A stretch of 64,000 bases of DNA from Fragilariopsis cylindrus CCMP1102 (taxonomy: Eukaryota > Bacillariophyta > Bacillariophyceae > Bacillariales > Bacillariaceae): contig FMBT01000452.1 of NCBI GenBank assembly GCA_900095095.1, positions 26,169 to 90,168 on the forward strand, in the 5' to 3' direction. The position numbers and the translations under genes are program-made. The notes under the pieces are model-generated. The model saw only the letters and a program-made list of their open reading frames with translations, had not been told where the DNA came from and made no database searches. The stretch's first letter is position 1. The number at the start of each line of letters is the position of its first letter. Below are positions 11,835 to 23,489 of this stretch, in pieces.

Positions 11835-12098
11835 ATGGCGGCATCATCATCGACAATAACAAACAATAAAAATATCAGTAATAATAATAAAAATAATAAA
11901 GGAATAGTACGAAGGCATCATCAACAACCGAGACGACATGGACGAAGAAGTAATAGGAAGCAAATTAATGATAACAACACTACTAAAACTGATATCGATG
12001 AATATTCAAGATTCTTTGAAGTAGTTTGGATATTCTTTGCAATATGGTTACTGCATCATTGTTCTCTAACCAGTTGTAAAAACTTACTTGTCTATTAA
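11835..12098 (+). CDS. Small predicted membrane protein, unknown function
   Basis: 87 aa from the first ATG of the open frame at 11835. The Asn- and Arg-rich N-terminus (RRHHQQPRRHGRR) is followed by one hydrophobic segment, FFEVVWIFFAIWLLHHC, near the C-terminus. This could be a tail-anchored topology. I do not recognise the family. The frame could also be the first exon of a longer gene. Evidence is limited to the ATG, the open frame and the membrane segment. Confidence 0.4.
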   Translation: MAASSSTITNNKNISNNNKNNKGIVRRHHQQPRRHGRRSNRKQINDNNTTKTDIDEYSRFFEVVWIFFAIWLLHHCSLTSCKNLLVY

Positions 12099-12450
12099 AT
12101 GAAGAAAATGGTGTTGACTTTTGTTTCTTTCAGACGATTCATTGATTATATGATATAGTAGTGGTAGTTAGTGGTGGCGGTTAGTATACACATTATCATT
12201 ACCAAACATTATTTTCAGATTGCTTTTAGAACTAGAAGCTAACTACTCTGTAGTAGCAAGATTAAAACTTACTGTACCTACTGTACCACTAGAAAAAGTG
12301 CCATTATGAGATAAGAAGTAGTAGTATGCCAAGCCATTCATATTTTTTGCTGGGTTGTCTATATATAATATGTATATATTGACATAAAATAAATTGTACT
12401 GTTGACTGATGTTGCTATAATTTATTTATTTATCATCATTTATCTTATTA
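12099..12450. other. intergenic region between convergent genes
   Basis: No coding signal is seen on either strand. It serves as the 3' flank of both the small membrane protein and the RING gene. Confidence 0.5.
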
Positions 12451-14551
12451 TTATTTTGGTGATTCATTCATTTTCTTCCGTCCTGGTAGTAGTAAATCTT
12501 CTCTTAATTCTTTCTTCAGTTGAATTAATCCACACTCAATACAAAAATAGGTACCACATTTACGATTTGTACGTTCGGATATATATTTCGATTCCACTCT
12601 TGTGTTCTTCTTTTTCTTCTTTTCAACTTTATTGTTATTACGGTACCTAACTTGTCGTTCCTGTAGTACTGTTTCTATTTCTGTTGTTTCAGTAGTAGTT
12701 GACGTTGTTGTTGTTGTTCGAGTTGGCGTTGACGCTGCTGTTGACGTTGATATTATTATTGCTGTTGACGTTACTGACGGGTCGATCAATTGGTAACATA
12801 ATAATTCTACAACATGGACATACTTTTTTACGTAATAACCATTCACGAATACAATTATGATGAAATATGTGTGGACAATTTATTGTTGGTGATATACTGA
12901 TTTTATCACCTACTTTAAAAGATTCCATACATATACTACATGATGGTTTTGAGTGCAGGTCGATCCCTTCACTCTCATCATCATCATCATCATCATCACT
13001 TCCGTCAGGATAAGATAAGCAGTCGTCGTCGTCGTCTCTATCTTCATTAGAAGTAAGGACCAAAACGTCGTCGACGTCCTTCGTTGTTGGTGTACCATCA
13101 TCTGGTTCATCATCGTTATTTTTCTTAGTTGAGTGCTGCTGCTGCTGCTGCTGCTGCTGCTGAACCACCAACCGGTGATGGTGATGCTTATTTTTTTCCT
13201 TCATAATTTCCATTTTTGTTAATATCTGTACCCTCGTTAATAGTGGTTGATATTGTAGTGATTGTTGTCGTTGTATGATGCCATTCATTCGTTGTTCTTG
13301 TTGTTTGGAAATAATCTCTATACCACTACCAGTACCATCTCTTTCTAATCTTTTTCCTCTTTTCATAATACCAGCTGTCGCTGTTGCAATTGTTGAAGCA
13401 GCAGAAGCTGGCGTTGACTGTGACGCTGTTCGTGGTAAGTTGTTGTACGCAACCTCATTCCAATACTAGTACCATTATTATAACAATCAGCAGTACCAGA
13501 AATAGAATCGGAATCAATAGTACCATATTTGAGGGCATTCTTTTTTACTGTTACTATTTGTTCTAATATATCATCATCAGTATCAGTATCTCTTATTGGA
13601 TCTAGTTTACTGTGCAAAATTTCGATACCACACCTGTTTTCAACAACAACATCGGGGACTACTACTGCACACTCAATATCAGTGTCAATGTCACTGCCCC
13701 TACTATTATCACATCTACAACTACTACTGTCAGCAGAAGTCGATAAAGTCTCAAAACTTGTAGTAAGACAAATTGGAGGAAACGACAACGAGTCGTCGTC
13801 CAGACTAGTAGGCGTGTCAATAGTAGTATTATCTTTAAAATAATTCCTAATGAACTTTTACCATTTTTTTGACGACAATAATTTTGTATACATTCACATA
13901 TATCATCATGAGGTTGAATAGTCTTGATTGTGACAGTAATAGCAAAAACAAAAAAAAAAAACAGTATAGGTGAGTATTAAGAGAAGAATATACCATTGTT
14001 GAATTCAATGTTCGAAAAAGTCGATATAAAAGTCGATCTTTGGTTACATACGGTACATACCTTTTGTATTAACCATTTATCAATTGCATAATATCGACGT
14101 TCCATTAATTTTGATTGATTTTTATTATAATATTCGGAAATAATTTACGTTGAACATACTTTAAATAAGTAGGTTTATACATTAAATATAACATATTCAT
14201 GGCAAGTACAACAATTAATCCAATTAATGCAATCATAATTATTATATGATAATTTGTAGTATTTGTATTATTGGAATATGAATTATTTGTATTTGTATTT
14301 GTATTATTTGACGATGAGGATGATGCAGTAATATTCATCATTACATCGTCATTGTAACTACTGTTGTAATAAAAATCAGCATCATCAATAAGCTGATCGT
14401 TGCGACGACGATTAATACCTCCTCTCAAGTATGACGAAGCAGGTCGTCCGTGAAAACCATTGGCCAGATAATAATAATCACTATTATCAGCATCATTACT
14501 ACTGGTAGTAGTATCTTCGTCTGCAGTAATTGCAGCAAATGAGCTCTCCAT
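12451..14551 (-). CDS. Membrane-anchored RING-H2 E3 ubiquitin ligase (frame broken)
   Basis: I join several minus-strand pieces into one gene. The first ATG is at 14551. The N-terminal piece (14105-14551) has an acidic/Asn-rich region and one membrane helix, IIIMIALIGLIVVLAMNMLY. Adding one A to the A4 run near 14110 continues the frame into MERRYYAIDKWLIQK. A 138-bp intron (13923-14060, GT-AG on the minus strand) follows, then DDICECIQNYCRQKNGK. After low-complexity sequence with a break near 13450 comes a complete RING-H2 domain around 12790-12960. It begins CSICMESF, has the CPHIFHHNC core and ends CPCC, giving C-x2-C...C-x-H-x2-H-x2-C-x10-C-x2-C. A further shift in the Asn repeat leads to the tail CGTYFCIECGLIQLKKEL, which ends at 12451. 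RING-H2 domains recruit E2~ubiquitin; the membrane helix suggests action on membrane or secretory substrates. The joining is inference. Confidence 0.72.
13923..14060 (-). other. Intron of the RING-H2 gene
   Basis: The minus-strand donor follows ATACAAAAG and reads GTATGTACC. The acceptor ends in TCAAG before ACTATTCAACC. A purine/pyrimidine-biased stretch with an A12 run (plus strand) lies inside. The exons it separates both look coding. Confidence 0.65.
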
Positions 14552-15984
14552 CTTATTTTTTCTTTTTCTTTTTCTTCTTCTATCTAAACAACGTTGCCAG
14601 ATCTCACTCTTATTCAAAGAAGGGAGAGGGAGGTAAAGAGAGAGAACTGTTGGGTGGAAATAATATTATGGCTGGATGATGATACAGTATCAGTATTCGG
14701 TATAAAACTCAACATATAGGCGAAGGTTTATATTTGCGCGTCATAAAAATATATATTGTAACCAATCCAGTTATTGAGAAAGCTTCTTCACAGTCTCGTG
14801 TTCGCTTTTCGCTTCATTTATTTGACATGCTAACTGTATGTCACAAGGATTTATCTACTGTAACTGCTGTAGCCTAACTTAGTGTATCATATAATTGTTT
14901 TGTGTATCCGGGATTACTACTTTAAGTACAAGTAGTGGTATTGAATTGGCGCCGTGATTTGCATTCTAACGATTTAAAAAAAGTATGACGAGTCACACAT
15001 TGAGGTCGTGGAATACGCACTATTAGAGGATTTACCGTTAGGAATTAAATCCCGCGTAGCACGATACAAGAAAAATAGTTTCCGTTGGTTATTATTTAAC
15101 GTTCGTGGAGAGAAAGGTGGTGTGCGTGATGGATGAGTGCGCACCCCACTTCACAAAAAAGAAAAATATTATTATGACATGATCAACGACTGAAATCGCA
15201 GTTCTTGTCTTTTGTTTATTTTTTTTCAACGCCATTTTAATTTTTTACGTCTTTGTTTACAATCCAATATCGTTGTGCAGTAACTAACACCAGCCAGATC
15301 GTTTTCGTTAACAACCTTTGAGAAAGCAACAGGTTTCATGGGAGGACTTGAAGGTAGCACAAAACTTTTTTCCTGGTGTATGATTTTTGTGTTGCCTATT
15401 ATTGTCGAGTAATAGTATCAATATTCCTGACTTGTCACGATACCAACGATAATTGTTATTGGTTATGCTACTATGCTGTAATAGTGGTAATCGATTATCG
15501 ACATTGTATTCAATTTTCATAACTATATTTATTCTTGTATAAAAAATATTTATCATACATTCAATTCGCTTCAAAGCATAAAAGGAAGAATAATAATAGT
15601 AGAGAACGATTTCGATAATAACTACTACGTGTACAATAATAATTACGGGCAACAACAAAACAATTATAGTTCAATAGTAGTCGGGAGGACATACAGCAAA
15701 ACAGGATCAGTCAGTAGAAGAAGAAGGAGAAGAAGATCTAATACCGGTCTTTACTATTATTCCATCCTATTCTGATTTAAAAAATCAAATTGAATAATTA
15801 TTAGAAATGAAACATGGATATTTAAAACATCCTATGAATTATCAACAACATTGATGGTTTTGTCGACGACAGTTATGGTGGAGGACGATGTGACCAACGA
15901 CTATGGCGACGACGTTAATTCGAATAATAGAAAAAATACATCAACAGTAGGAGGACGAGAAATACAACAGAAACAGCAGCCAGC
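14552..15984. other. region without a convincing gene
   Basis: The first part is probably the promoter of the RING gene. From about 15720 an acidic, Glu-rich plus-strand segment (EEEGEEDLIPVFTIIPSYSDL) may be the N-terminal part of the exostosin-like gene, but stop codons interrupt it and I cannot place a start. A 116-codon minus-strand ORF at 15308-15658 has no recognisable feature. Confidence 0.4.
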
Positions 15985-17785
15985 AGCAGTATATTCGAAA
16001 ACGAGAAGTTGCGAATAAGAATATCATAAAATTAAAAGAATCAAATTATCTACCACCAAAAAGAAAACTGGAAAATAAAGTATTATGCCGTGAGGAATGT
16101 TGTGTGGAAACATCCTATATATCCACAAAACAAGATTCTACTAAATTATTAAATTGGAGAAATGATATACAAGATCTATCCGATATTATGATACAACAAT
16201 TTGATAATCAACATGCGACAGTACATTCCACGAATCTGTATGATGAAAGATTAATCAAATGTTTGATACCAGGTACTATTATTAGCGTCGATAATTTTGA
16301 AAAGTCCATCAATTATTTTTGGAAACAAATACGACCACAAATTACTGTACCATTATTTGTGTTGCTAAACCGGTGGTTCGGATAATAATTCACCCTATAT
16401 TAGTAAACATATACTGATAATCCGAGGAAGATTATACAACAATACCTAAGTGATCCATTATTAATACGATGGTATGGAATGAATCCATTATTACCATTAT
16501 CATTGCCATTGCCACCATCATCCATAGAAAGAGTCACTACTTCGAATAAATTCCGTCCATTATTATCAGGATTAAGTTATTTACATCCACAGGAACGTTA
16601 TTTATCCACTTATTTAAAATTAATTAATTATACAAATCCATTTTCATCCAACGTATATACAAAAATTATTTAACAGCACCGCTAGCACAAGAAATGATAA
16701 TAATAATATATATACAAAAGAATATACCAAAATAATACCAGTATATCGATTTTGATATTGATATTGATTTTGATCGAGATATATTTGTACATTTTGGACG
16801 GAAACGTAATCCAGTACGACAACATTTATGGAAAATACTTTGTCCTACTACAGGGTCAACAAAGGCCAATAAGAGTTCATCATCAGTTTCATCATGCAAT
16901 GAAGAAACAAATCATTTACCAATGCATGATATATATACAGATATGACATCATTATCATCGCAATACATAATTATAAATTTGGTATAAGTCCACCGGGTGC
17001 TGGTTATGATTGCTATCGTCATTATGAAATGTTATATTTAGGTATAATACCAATAATATGGGATAATCGACCAACACCACAAGATCAAGATCAAGACAAC
17101 AATAACAATGATAATGACCAATGACAATGACGATAATAATGATTTACATTATTTGTATAAAGATCTACCAGTTATATTATTAAATAATACATTTTCTCCT
17201 CGTAATATAAAAAATCGTAATGATATTATATTAGTTGTAAAAGATTTTTTAAATAGTGAAAAATTTCACTATAATTTAAAACATAATGTATATGCAAAAG
17301 GTTGGAAACGTTTATTCTTGAAGAGTAAACGTGATATAATATTGAATGATATTAATATTAAGACTACTGGTAGTGATGACAGTAGTAGTAGTACACCTAG
17401 TAGTAGTAGTAGCAGATACTACTATATTCATCGTAATAATAACAATACTGAAGATGGCAAAGAAAAGGAAGAATACTATGAAGCTTATAGGTACTTTTTA
17501 AATAGTAACAACAACAACAACGACAACAATAACGAAGGCGACGAGATTAAGAGCAATAATAATCGATCACCCTTTGGTAGTAATAGCAGTGACAACACCA
17601 CAGCAAAAACAACAACAACAACTAGTACTAGTACAACTACTACCACAGTAAAGAATCCAATATATTGCTATTACGCTGATGAGAATTGTGTAGTAACTGA
17701 TGCAACTACAGCTACAGCTACAGCTACAGCTGCAAGTGCTGATCAAGAATGGATTCATCGATGGAATAATAATAATGCATTATAA
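15985..17785 (+). CDS. Exostosin-like (GT47-type) glycosyltransferase (frame broken, 5' end uncertain)
   Basis: Coding pieces lie in order on the plus strand. The first holds LYDERLIKCLIPGT (~16240). Then come FVLL and TGGSDNNSPYISKH (~16360-16410, one-base shift), SDPLLIRWYGMNP (~16450-16490, second shift) and PLLSGLSYLHPQERYLSTY (~16560). After a further shift come DIFVHFGRKRNPVRQHLW (~16780) and the signature FGISPPGAGYDCYRHYEMLY-LGIIPIIWDN (~16980-17065). One more shift gives LYKDLPVILL and KGWKRLFL. The SPPGxGxDCYRxxExLYLGxIPI block is the most conserved part of exostosin-like transferases, which use nucleotide sugars in the Golgi. A Ser/Thr/Asn tail ends at 17785. No N-terminal membrane anchor was found, so the gene probably starts upstream. 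Breaks fall mostly next to short homopolymers. Confidence 0.7.
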
Positions 17786-18313
17786 TAGAAAATTCAGCTA
17801 AACAAATAAAATTGTTAATGCATACTCTTAGTGTGAAAGCTGGTGGCCATATAATGTTTTTACTTGTGGCTTCGGCGACTATTGTTTGATCATGTAAGCG
17901 TGATTGATTCATCGGCGAATGTCACCATTCACACCCTCCATTAGTTGAACCAGATGGCAACACACCTATACTACATTACAAACTGCTGCTAATACTATAG
18001 ATTTAGGGACTACCGTCGACATCTCCAGAAAACGCTAATTTTTAAAATAGTGCGTTGAGGACTATCATTATCAGGAGATCCACGAAGTTGTTGTTTGATT
18101 TGCTGCAGTGACGCCATAAAAGAGACCATACAACTATGCAGTAACAACATATAGAGAATACTGTTCAGAATTCCTTGAGACTTGTCATGTATAATATATG
18201 TTAAGTAAAGCGTACGATACTAATTGAACTATGAAATCTAGACTAACCACTGCCCTTGGAGATGGTAATAGTTAGGTTCAATAACAACCCAATCGCGTCC
18301 ACCGTACGGGGTT
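17786..18313. other. intergenic region with a gene fragment
   Basis: No full gene is seen. A short fragment at 18061-18115 resembles the N-terminal coding region of the downstream minus-strand secreted-protein gene; it is listed separately. Confidence 0.5.
18061..18115 (-). pseudogene. Fragment duplicated from the secreted-protein gene 18314-19050
   Basis: Read on the minus strand, the fragment matches the VTAANQQQLRGSADSD-coding region near 18925-18982 almost base for base. It carries an extra T in the GTTGTTTGATT stretch and then stops. It looks like a relic of a tandem duplication. Confidence 0.65.
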
Positions 18314-19050
18314 CTAAACAAAACAATCTTCTACTTTCCCTCCTGTGAGACTGATAACCGAGGCTTTTGTGTAAGCAGGCATCATGTAACAGTCGGGAGC
18401 TTCATATGTTGCATCTGGTAAGCCCTCAGTCTTTACCATAATTTTTCCTTCACGAAGACACAATAACTGTGGGGTTTCATGATAATGGATAGGGGCGCGT
18501 CCCCTTCTGGTCTACCAAGTCGGTAACCTGCGTAGGTGACGCCTTCGTATTCAAATTGACTGCTGGTCTGGCTAGAAACGGCAATCCCTGAGGTGTCTGT
18601 AACAATGTAGTTTGATGGATTGGTATTATTACTAATGAAGGTTGTTGTTCCTTCAGTTGCCGGCCATGTGCTGTATAATTTTTTGCCGTTAATTTCGTCA
18701 TAAGGTGGAGGTAGCAGCTTGCGACGTTCGTCGAGTGAGAGCTTTTGATTTGGGCATCGCCAACGACCATCTTTAGGATCTAACCTTGGTAGTGGGCAAC
18801 CTATACTTTCGTTTCCGTTGCTATAAGCTTCGAGTATGTTGTTGTTCGATACAGCGTTGGCTGTACCTGCAACAGCATCATTTGTAGTAACAGTTGGAGA
18901 AGAAGTCGGAGAAACAGTTGGAGAAACAGTATCACTATCAGCAGATCCACGAAGTTGTTGTTGATTTGCTGCAGTGACCCCATCTAGTAGAGATGAAGAG
19001 GCAAATGCTAATGCTAATGCGAGAACGATGCTATTAAATTTGAAGTTCAT
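18314..19050 (-). CDS. Small secreted protein, Thr/Ser-rich linker, unknown function (one frame break)
   Basis: The ATG at 19050 starts a signal peptide (SIVLALALAFASSSLLDGVTA). It is followed by an LRG motif, a SPTVSPTSSPTV linker and a Cys-containing globular part (GCPLPRLDPKDGRWRCP, LDERRKLLPPPYDE, EYEGVTYAGYRLGRPEGD). The frame closes at 18433. One added C in the CCCC run near 18472-18475 continues it as LLCLREGKIMVKTEG, then PDCYMMPAYTKASVI, to a TAG at 18314. I therefore extend the gene to 18314. The predicted product is about 245 aa, extracellular or in the secretory pathway. The family is not recognised. The other secreted protein, at 20632, also has an LRG just after the signal peptide. 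Confidence 0.7.
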
Positions 19051-19521
19051 ATTGCTGTCGATGTTTTTGATGTATAGGATATTATTTTGTTTTGTTTTGC
19101 TTTGCTTTTATTTGTTTGCGTTTTAATTTTATGAGAGAAGATATGATTTTTACATTAATTCGCTTCGGTCACTCGTGTGTTGTGTACCTTAAAAATTGAA
19201 TCGTCTCATTCATTCATAGCGGGTGCAGTTATTTTGGTCCCGTCGCGTCCCTTTTTTTTAAGCCTGTGCATATACATTATTCATCATACACTTTTTCGTC
19301 GCGTGAACTCTTCGCTTTTATCGTGTTAAAATCCCTATCGATAGCACGCGGTAAAGTTAAAGTACTGTAACATTCTCCATAGACTACATGGTATGTTTGT
19401 TTCTCGTTCAGTTATTCGTCGCGTCAATGTTTTGATCACTTTTTAAAGAGACCAGCATCTTTGCCTGTAATAGTATTCTCATGTACAGCTAGGCAGTATT
19501 TCGAAAATGAGGATTGATTCT

Positions 19522-20486
19522 AGATTCATTCCTTCACTTGCCTTTTTAATGGCGGATCGACCCCCAGTTCTATTTCTCTGGGAGCACTATTATAGTATCG
19601 TGCAGGTAAGCGATCTTAAATAGCTCCTCGCGATACTGGAATAGATTCATTCCTTCACTTGCCTTTTTAATGGCGGATCGACCCCCAGTTCTATTTCTCT
19701 GGGAGCACTATTATAGTATCGTGCAGGTGAGCGATCTTTATTAGCTCCTCATGATACTGGAATTGATTCATTCCTTCACTTGCCTTTTCAATGGCGGATC
19801 GACCCCCAGTTCTATTTTTCTGGGAGCACTATTATAGTATCGTGCAGGTGAGCGATCTTTATTAGCTCCTCGTGATACTGGAATTGATTCATTCCTTCAC
19901 TTGCCTGTGATACTGGAATTGATTCATTCCTTCACTTGCCTTTTCAATGGCGGATCGACCCCCAGTTCTATTTTTCTGGGAGCACTATTATAGTATCGTG
20001 CAGGTGAGCGATCTTTATTAACTCCTCATCGCGATACTGGATTGATTCATTCCTTCACTTGCCTGTGATACTGGAATTGATTCATTCCTTCACTTGCCTT
20101 TTTATTGGCGGTTCGACCCCCAGTTCTATTTCTCTGGGAGCACTATTTTAGTATCGTGCAGGTAAGCGATCTTTATTAGCTCCTCGTGTTACTGGAATTG
20201 ATTCATTCCTTCACTTGCCTGTGATACTGGAATTGATTCATTCCTTCACTTGCCTTTTTATTGGCGGATCGACCAACGGTTCTTTTTCTTGGGAGCACTA
20301 TTCTATCATGCAGTTAAGCGATCTTTATTAACTCCTCATCGCGATACTGGATTGATTCATTCCTTCACTTGCTTTTTCAATGGCGGATCGACCCATGGTT
20401 CTTTTTCTTGGGAGCACTATTCTATCATGCAGTTAAGCGATCTTTATTAGCTCCTCATCGCGATACTGGATTCATTCCTTCACTAT
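19522..20486 (+). repeat. Tandem array of ~121-bp units upstream of a secreted-protein gene
   Basis: About eight long units of roughly 115-122 bp contain GATTCATTCCTTCACTTGCC, GGCGGATCGACC, TCTGGGAGCACTATT and CAGGTRAGCGATCTTTATTA. Extra ~37-bp partial units (TGTGATACTGGAATTGATTC) are inserted near 19905, 20060 and 20220. The first units are nearly identical; the last two carry a shared deletion (TTCTTTTTCTTGGGAGC). The array ends about 150 bp before the ATG at 20632, so it could be regulatory or part of a 5' UTR. Confidence 0.95.
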
Positions 20487-20631
20487 CCCTTGTAATGGCT
20501 CACAAAAACAAAAAGTAATCAACAACAAAGCCTAATACAAAAACAACAATTAATAACAAACTAACAACCTCTCACAAAACTATAATACAACTACTACAAC
20601 AACAACAGCAAAAGCAATACCAAAAGCAACC

Positions 20632-21057
20632 ATGAAGCTCCTTCAATACTCCGTCCTATTTGTCCTCGGTTCCACTCTTCTTTTTTCCAACGGCGCTGCC
20701 GCCGCCCTACGCGGTGCTGCTTCCGATGCTGAAGATGAAGACGTGGCTGTTGCGTCCTATGCTCCGGTGCACATAAAGAATCTTACCCCTTACCGCGCCA
20801 CAGGGGTTGTCAGTTATTCTTCCGGGCCTTTCAAATGCAGCGATGACAGCTATGACGTTAAACCTCAGCCAGGAGAGTGGACGGGGCCCTCCAGGGGTAT
20901 ATGCTTGGTGCACCAAATTACAGCCACTGTCCACAACGTTACCGGATGTGATGGTGACGTCCTGGCAAAAAGTTACAGTTCAACGGGAACGGCCTATAGC
21001 CAATATGTGGTTATGCCGGTGGGCAAGTGCAAATTCCAGGCAACCCGTCTTTCGTAA
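20632..21057 (+). CDS. Small secreted protein with LRG motif, unknown function
   Basis: 141 aa from an ATG preceded by an A/C-rich leader (ACAACAACAGCAAAAGC). The signal peptide KLLQYSVLFVLGSTLLFSNGAAA is followed by ALRG and an acidic spacer. A compact domain follows (VHIKNLTPYRATGVVSYSS, CSDDSYDVKPQPGEWTG, PSRGICLVHQITATV) with four cysteines in the mature part, enough for two disulphides. Its base composition is clearly more GC-rich than its neighbours, which in such genomes often means high expression, or else transfer. The frame is intact. I do not recognise the fold. The 121-bp tandem array sits just upstream. Confidence 0.8.
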   Translation: MKLLQYSVLFVLGSTLLFSNGAAAALRGAASDAEDEDVAVASYAPVHIKNLTPYRATGVVSYSSGPFKCSDDSYDVKPQPGEWTGPSRGICLVHQITATVHNVTGCDGDVLAKSYSSTGTAYSQYVVMPVGKCKFQATRLS

Positions 21058-22107
21058 AATAAGAGTACGTGAGGATTTTCAAGAAACGACGACAGATGTT
21101 AATAGAAAAATAAACCAAAAAAGAAAATAAAAAGTAAAAACAATTGAGCCTAGAGTGGGATCCAGGCAAGAAAAAAACCCAAAAAGTTGATGAAAGAGTT
21201 AGAATGATGACTGCCCTCGCTATTTAATTGTAACACTAAATAGATTCTGCTGTTTTATTACAAATATATTTCTTTCTAGCCTCATCATCACATTAGAACA
21301 ACGACAATGATTGCGATGACAACGACGAGAAGTGTGCACGGATTTAATAACAATCATCACACGAGTAGTCAAGTACTACTTTAGGACCTAGTACTATTAG
21401 GTACAGGACTCGACTCAGAGTCCGTAAGTCGTAAGTAGCAATCTTGAATCTAGTAAGGATGGTGATGATTAAAAAGGTAGGTATTGTACTGAAATAGTCC
21501 CAAAAATAGTGCGCACTCACGCAGGCGATAAAAGAACAATAATATATATGTACTCCCTCCGTAAGTTTTAGATGAGTAAGTTTTATATTAACGCGAGTTT
21601 ACTAAGCTCTTATACTGGAATGAATACTTTCAACTTTCTGTCCGCCATATATTGGGGAAATCACGAAGAAAAATCCATATATTATTTTTGCGGAAACCAC
21701 GACGAAAAATCGATACGAAGACGAAGAAAACGTACAATGCGGCGGCTTTAAAATTGCCGGTAATATGTCAAAGTACCAACGGGACTTTCATAGGTCGATA
21801 TCTTATATGTTTTAGTGCGAAGTGTTGTGTAACTAGATCAAAACACAAACTGTTTCAAAAATTATAGTAGTATACCCAATTATTTTTCAATTTTAAACTA
21901 TTAAGCTATAGTTGCATTACATTACTCTTACTCTTACTGACAATGTTTGGGCAAAAAGCAACAGATAGTCAGTATCGTCGACAGTGTAGTAATATATAAT
22001 ATCTCACTACACAAATTCTTAAATGATTTTATTAATACAGCACATAATAAGGCAGAGACTATAATAATGATATTTCACCATACTGCACAGTATACCCAAT
22101 ATTTTTT
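21058..22107. other. intergenic region with a dispersed repeat
   Basis: No gene is accepted here. It contains one copy of a dispersed repeat (21550-21644). A 71-codon ORF at 21652-21867 lacks features. Confidence 0.5.
21550..21644 (+). repeat. Dispersed ~95-bp repeat, Stowaway-like left end
   Basis: Begins GTACTCCCTCCGTAAGTTTTA and ends AATACTTTCAACTTTCTGTCC. A second copy lies at 26652-26751 with about 80-85% identity by eye. The start resembles the CTCCCTCCGT terminus of plant Stowaway MITEs, but I see no matching inverted right end. Confidence 0.7.
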
Positions 22108-23489
22108 TCAGATATACATATATTGTATTGTAGGATGATTGGTATGTACATTGTGTTGGACTTTTTGTTGATAAGGACTATTATTATATGTCAATGCCTT
22201 TGACTTCGACTTCGATGACGGTGATGTCAATAATAATTCTGCTGGTTTCTTAGCTCGACGATGATGACGAGTATGACTACGATTACTTCTGGGTGTTGTT
22301 GCCGTGGTATAACTATTGACTTGATGATGCTTATTTCTATTATCGGAACGAGATCTTGTTGAAAGTGGTGATGTTGGTGGTGATGGTGGTGGTGATGATG
22401 ATGGTGGTGGTGAGAATGTAACACTTCTACCATTATTTGTTTTGTTCGTAATCCGTCTCCCATTCCGATAGACAAAGCATGATGGTGGAACAATTGTAGT
22501 ATCAGTAGTTGTTGAAATCTTTTTCCATTCGGATGTAATAGTTGTATCATCGTCGATATTATCGTCAGTATTTGTTGTAGTAGTAGTAGTATTACTATTC
22601 CAGCTCACTGGTGGAAATATTATCTCACCACTACTGATATTTTGTAACATAGTATCAGCAGGTGGTTGTTGTTGCTTATCTTGACGACGACGATCCATTC
22701 CTTTTCTGAGATAACTTTTGTTGGTAATATTGGGGATGAGGTTTTTGGTACTACTACGAACTGATTTTAAAAACTTTTTGACTTTGGACATTTTAGCTGC
22801 TGTAATGAATCGTCGCAGTAGTGATGATGATTGTTGTTCTTGTGTTGAAATATTCATACTGATGAAACTACCACTACTATTCGACTGTTCTTCTTTTTTT
22901 CGAGTACTATTATAGATGGCGATGGTGATGGTGGTGGTGTATTATAATACTCGATATTATCTTTCAATTTCTTCTGCTGAGGTTTCGTCCTCGTCATTCT
23001 TCTTCGTCGACTATCTTCGCCATTGTTTTTATTAGTTTTATCATTATCAGATAATGCTGCAGATGGTAGTGACTTCTTTCTTCTGCTTTTTCTGATCATG
23101 TTCCTCTTCTTTTCTTTGTTTTGAATACACGTCGTAGTAGTCGTTGGGTCGTACTCCTTTGTAATGTCCACTGTACTATGACGTCGTCGAAAGTTGGTAA
23201 TCTTTTTAACAAGTAGTTTATGAGTACTACTACTTGTAGTACTAACATTACTACTTTTTGATGCATTGCTATGGCATGAATTGTTATTTAATTTACTGAT
23301 ATTGTAGCAGTGTTTTTTGTTACTTTTACTACTTTTATTGTGTAATGAATTCCGTACATCAAGTTCTAACCATGTTGGTGGGGGTGGTGCTAATGATGAT
23401 TGACGAACACGAGGATGATGCTTTTTTTGCCTTTGTTGTCGTTGTTGTTGTCTTTCTTTTGATGCTGATGTTGACTTTGGTGGCATCAT
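22108..23489 (-). CDS. Basic low-complexity protein, unknown function (one frame break)
   Basis: Two minus-strand ORFs meet at 22854-22857 (ATGA overlap). Adding one A to the A7 run at 22894-22900 joins them into one frame of about 460 aa starting at ATG 23489. The product is rich in Ser, Lys, Arg and Asn, with basic clusters such as RKSRRKKSLPSAA and RRRRMTRTKPQQKK. Its SPPPSSSPPPSPPTSP stretch contains SP sites typical of proline-directed phosphorylation. The basic composition suggests a nuclear or nucleic-acid-binding protein, but no domain is recognisable. Confidence 0.55.

Noticed and set aside
15308-15658. 116-codon minus-strand ORF with a hydrophobic start
   Set aside because: No conserved features; it probably overlaps the unresolved 5' part of the exostosin-like gene.
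19522-20486. CRISPR-like array
   Set aside because: Units are contiguous tandem repeats without unique spacers, and the genome is eukaryotic.
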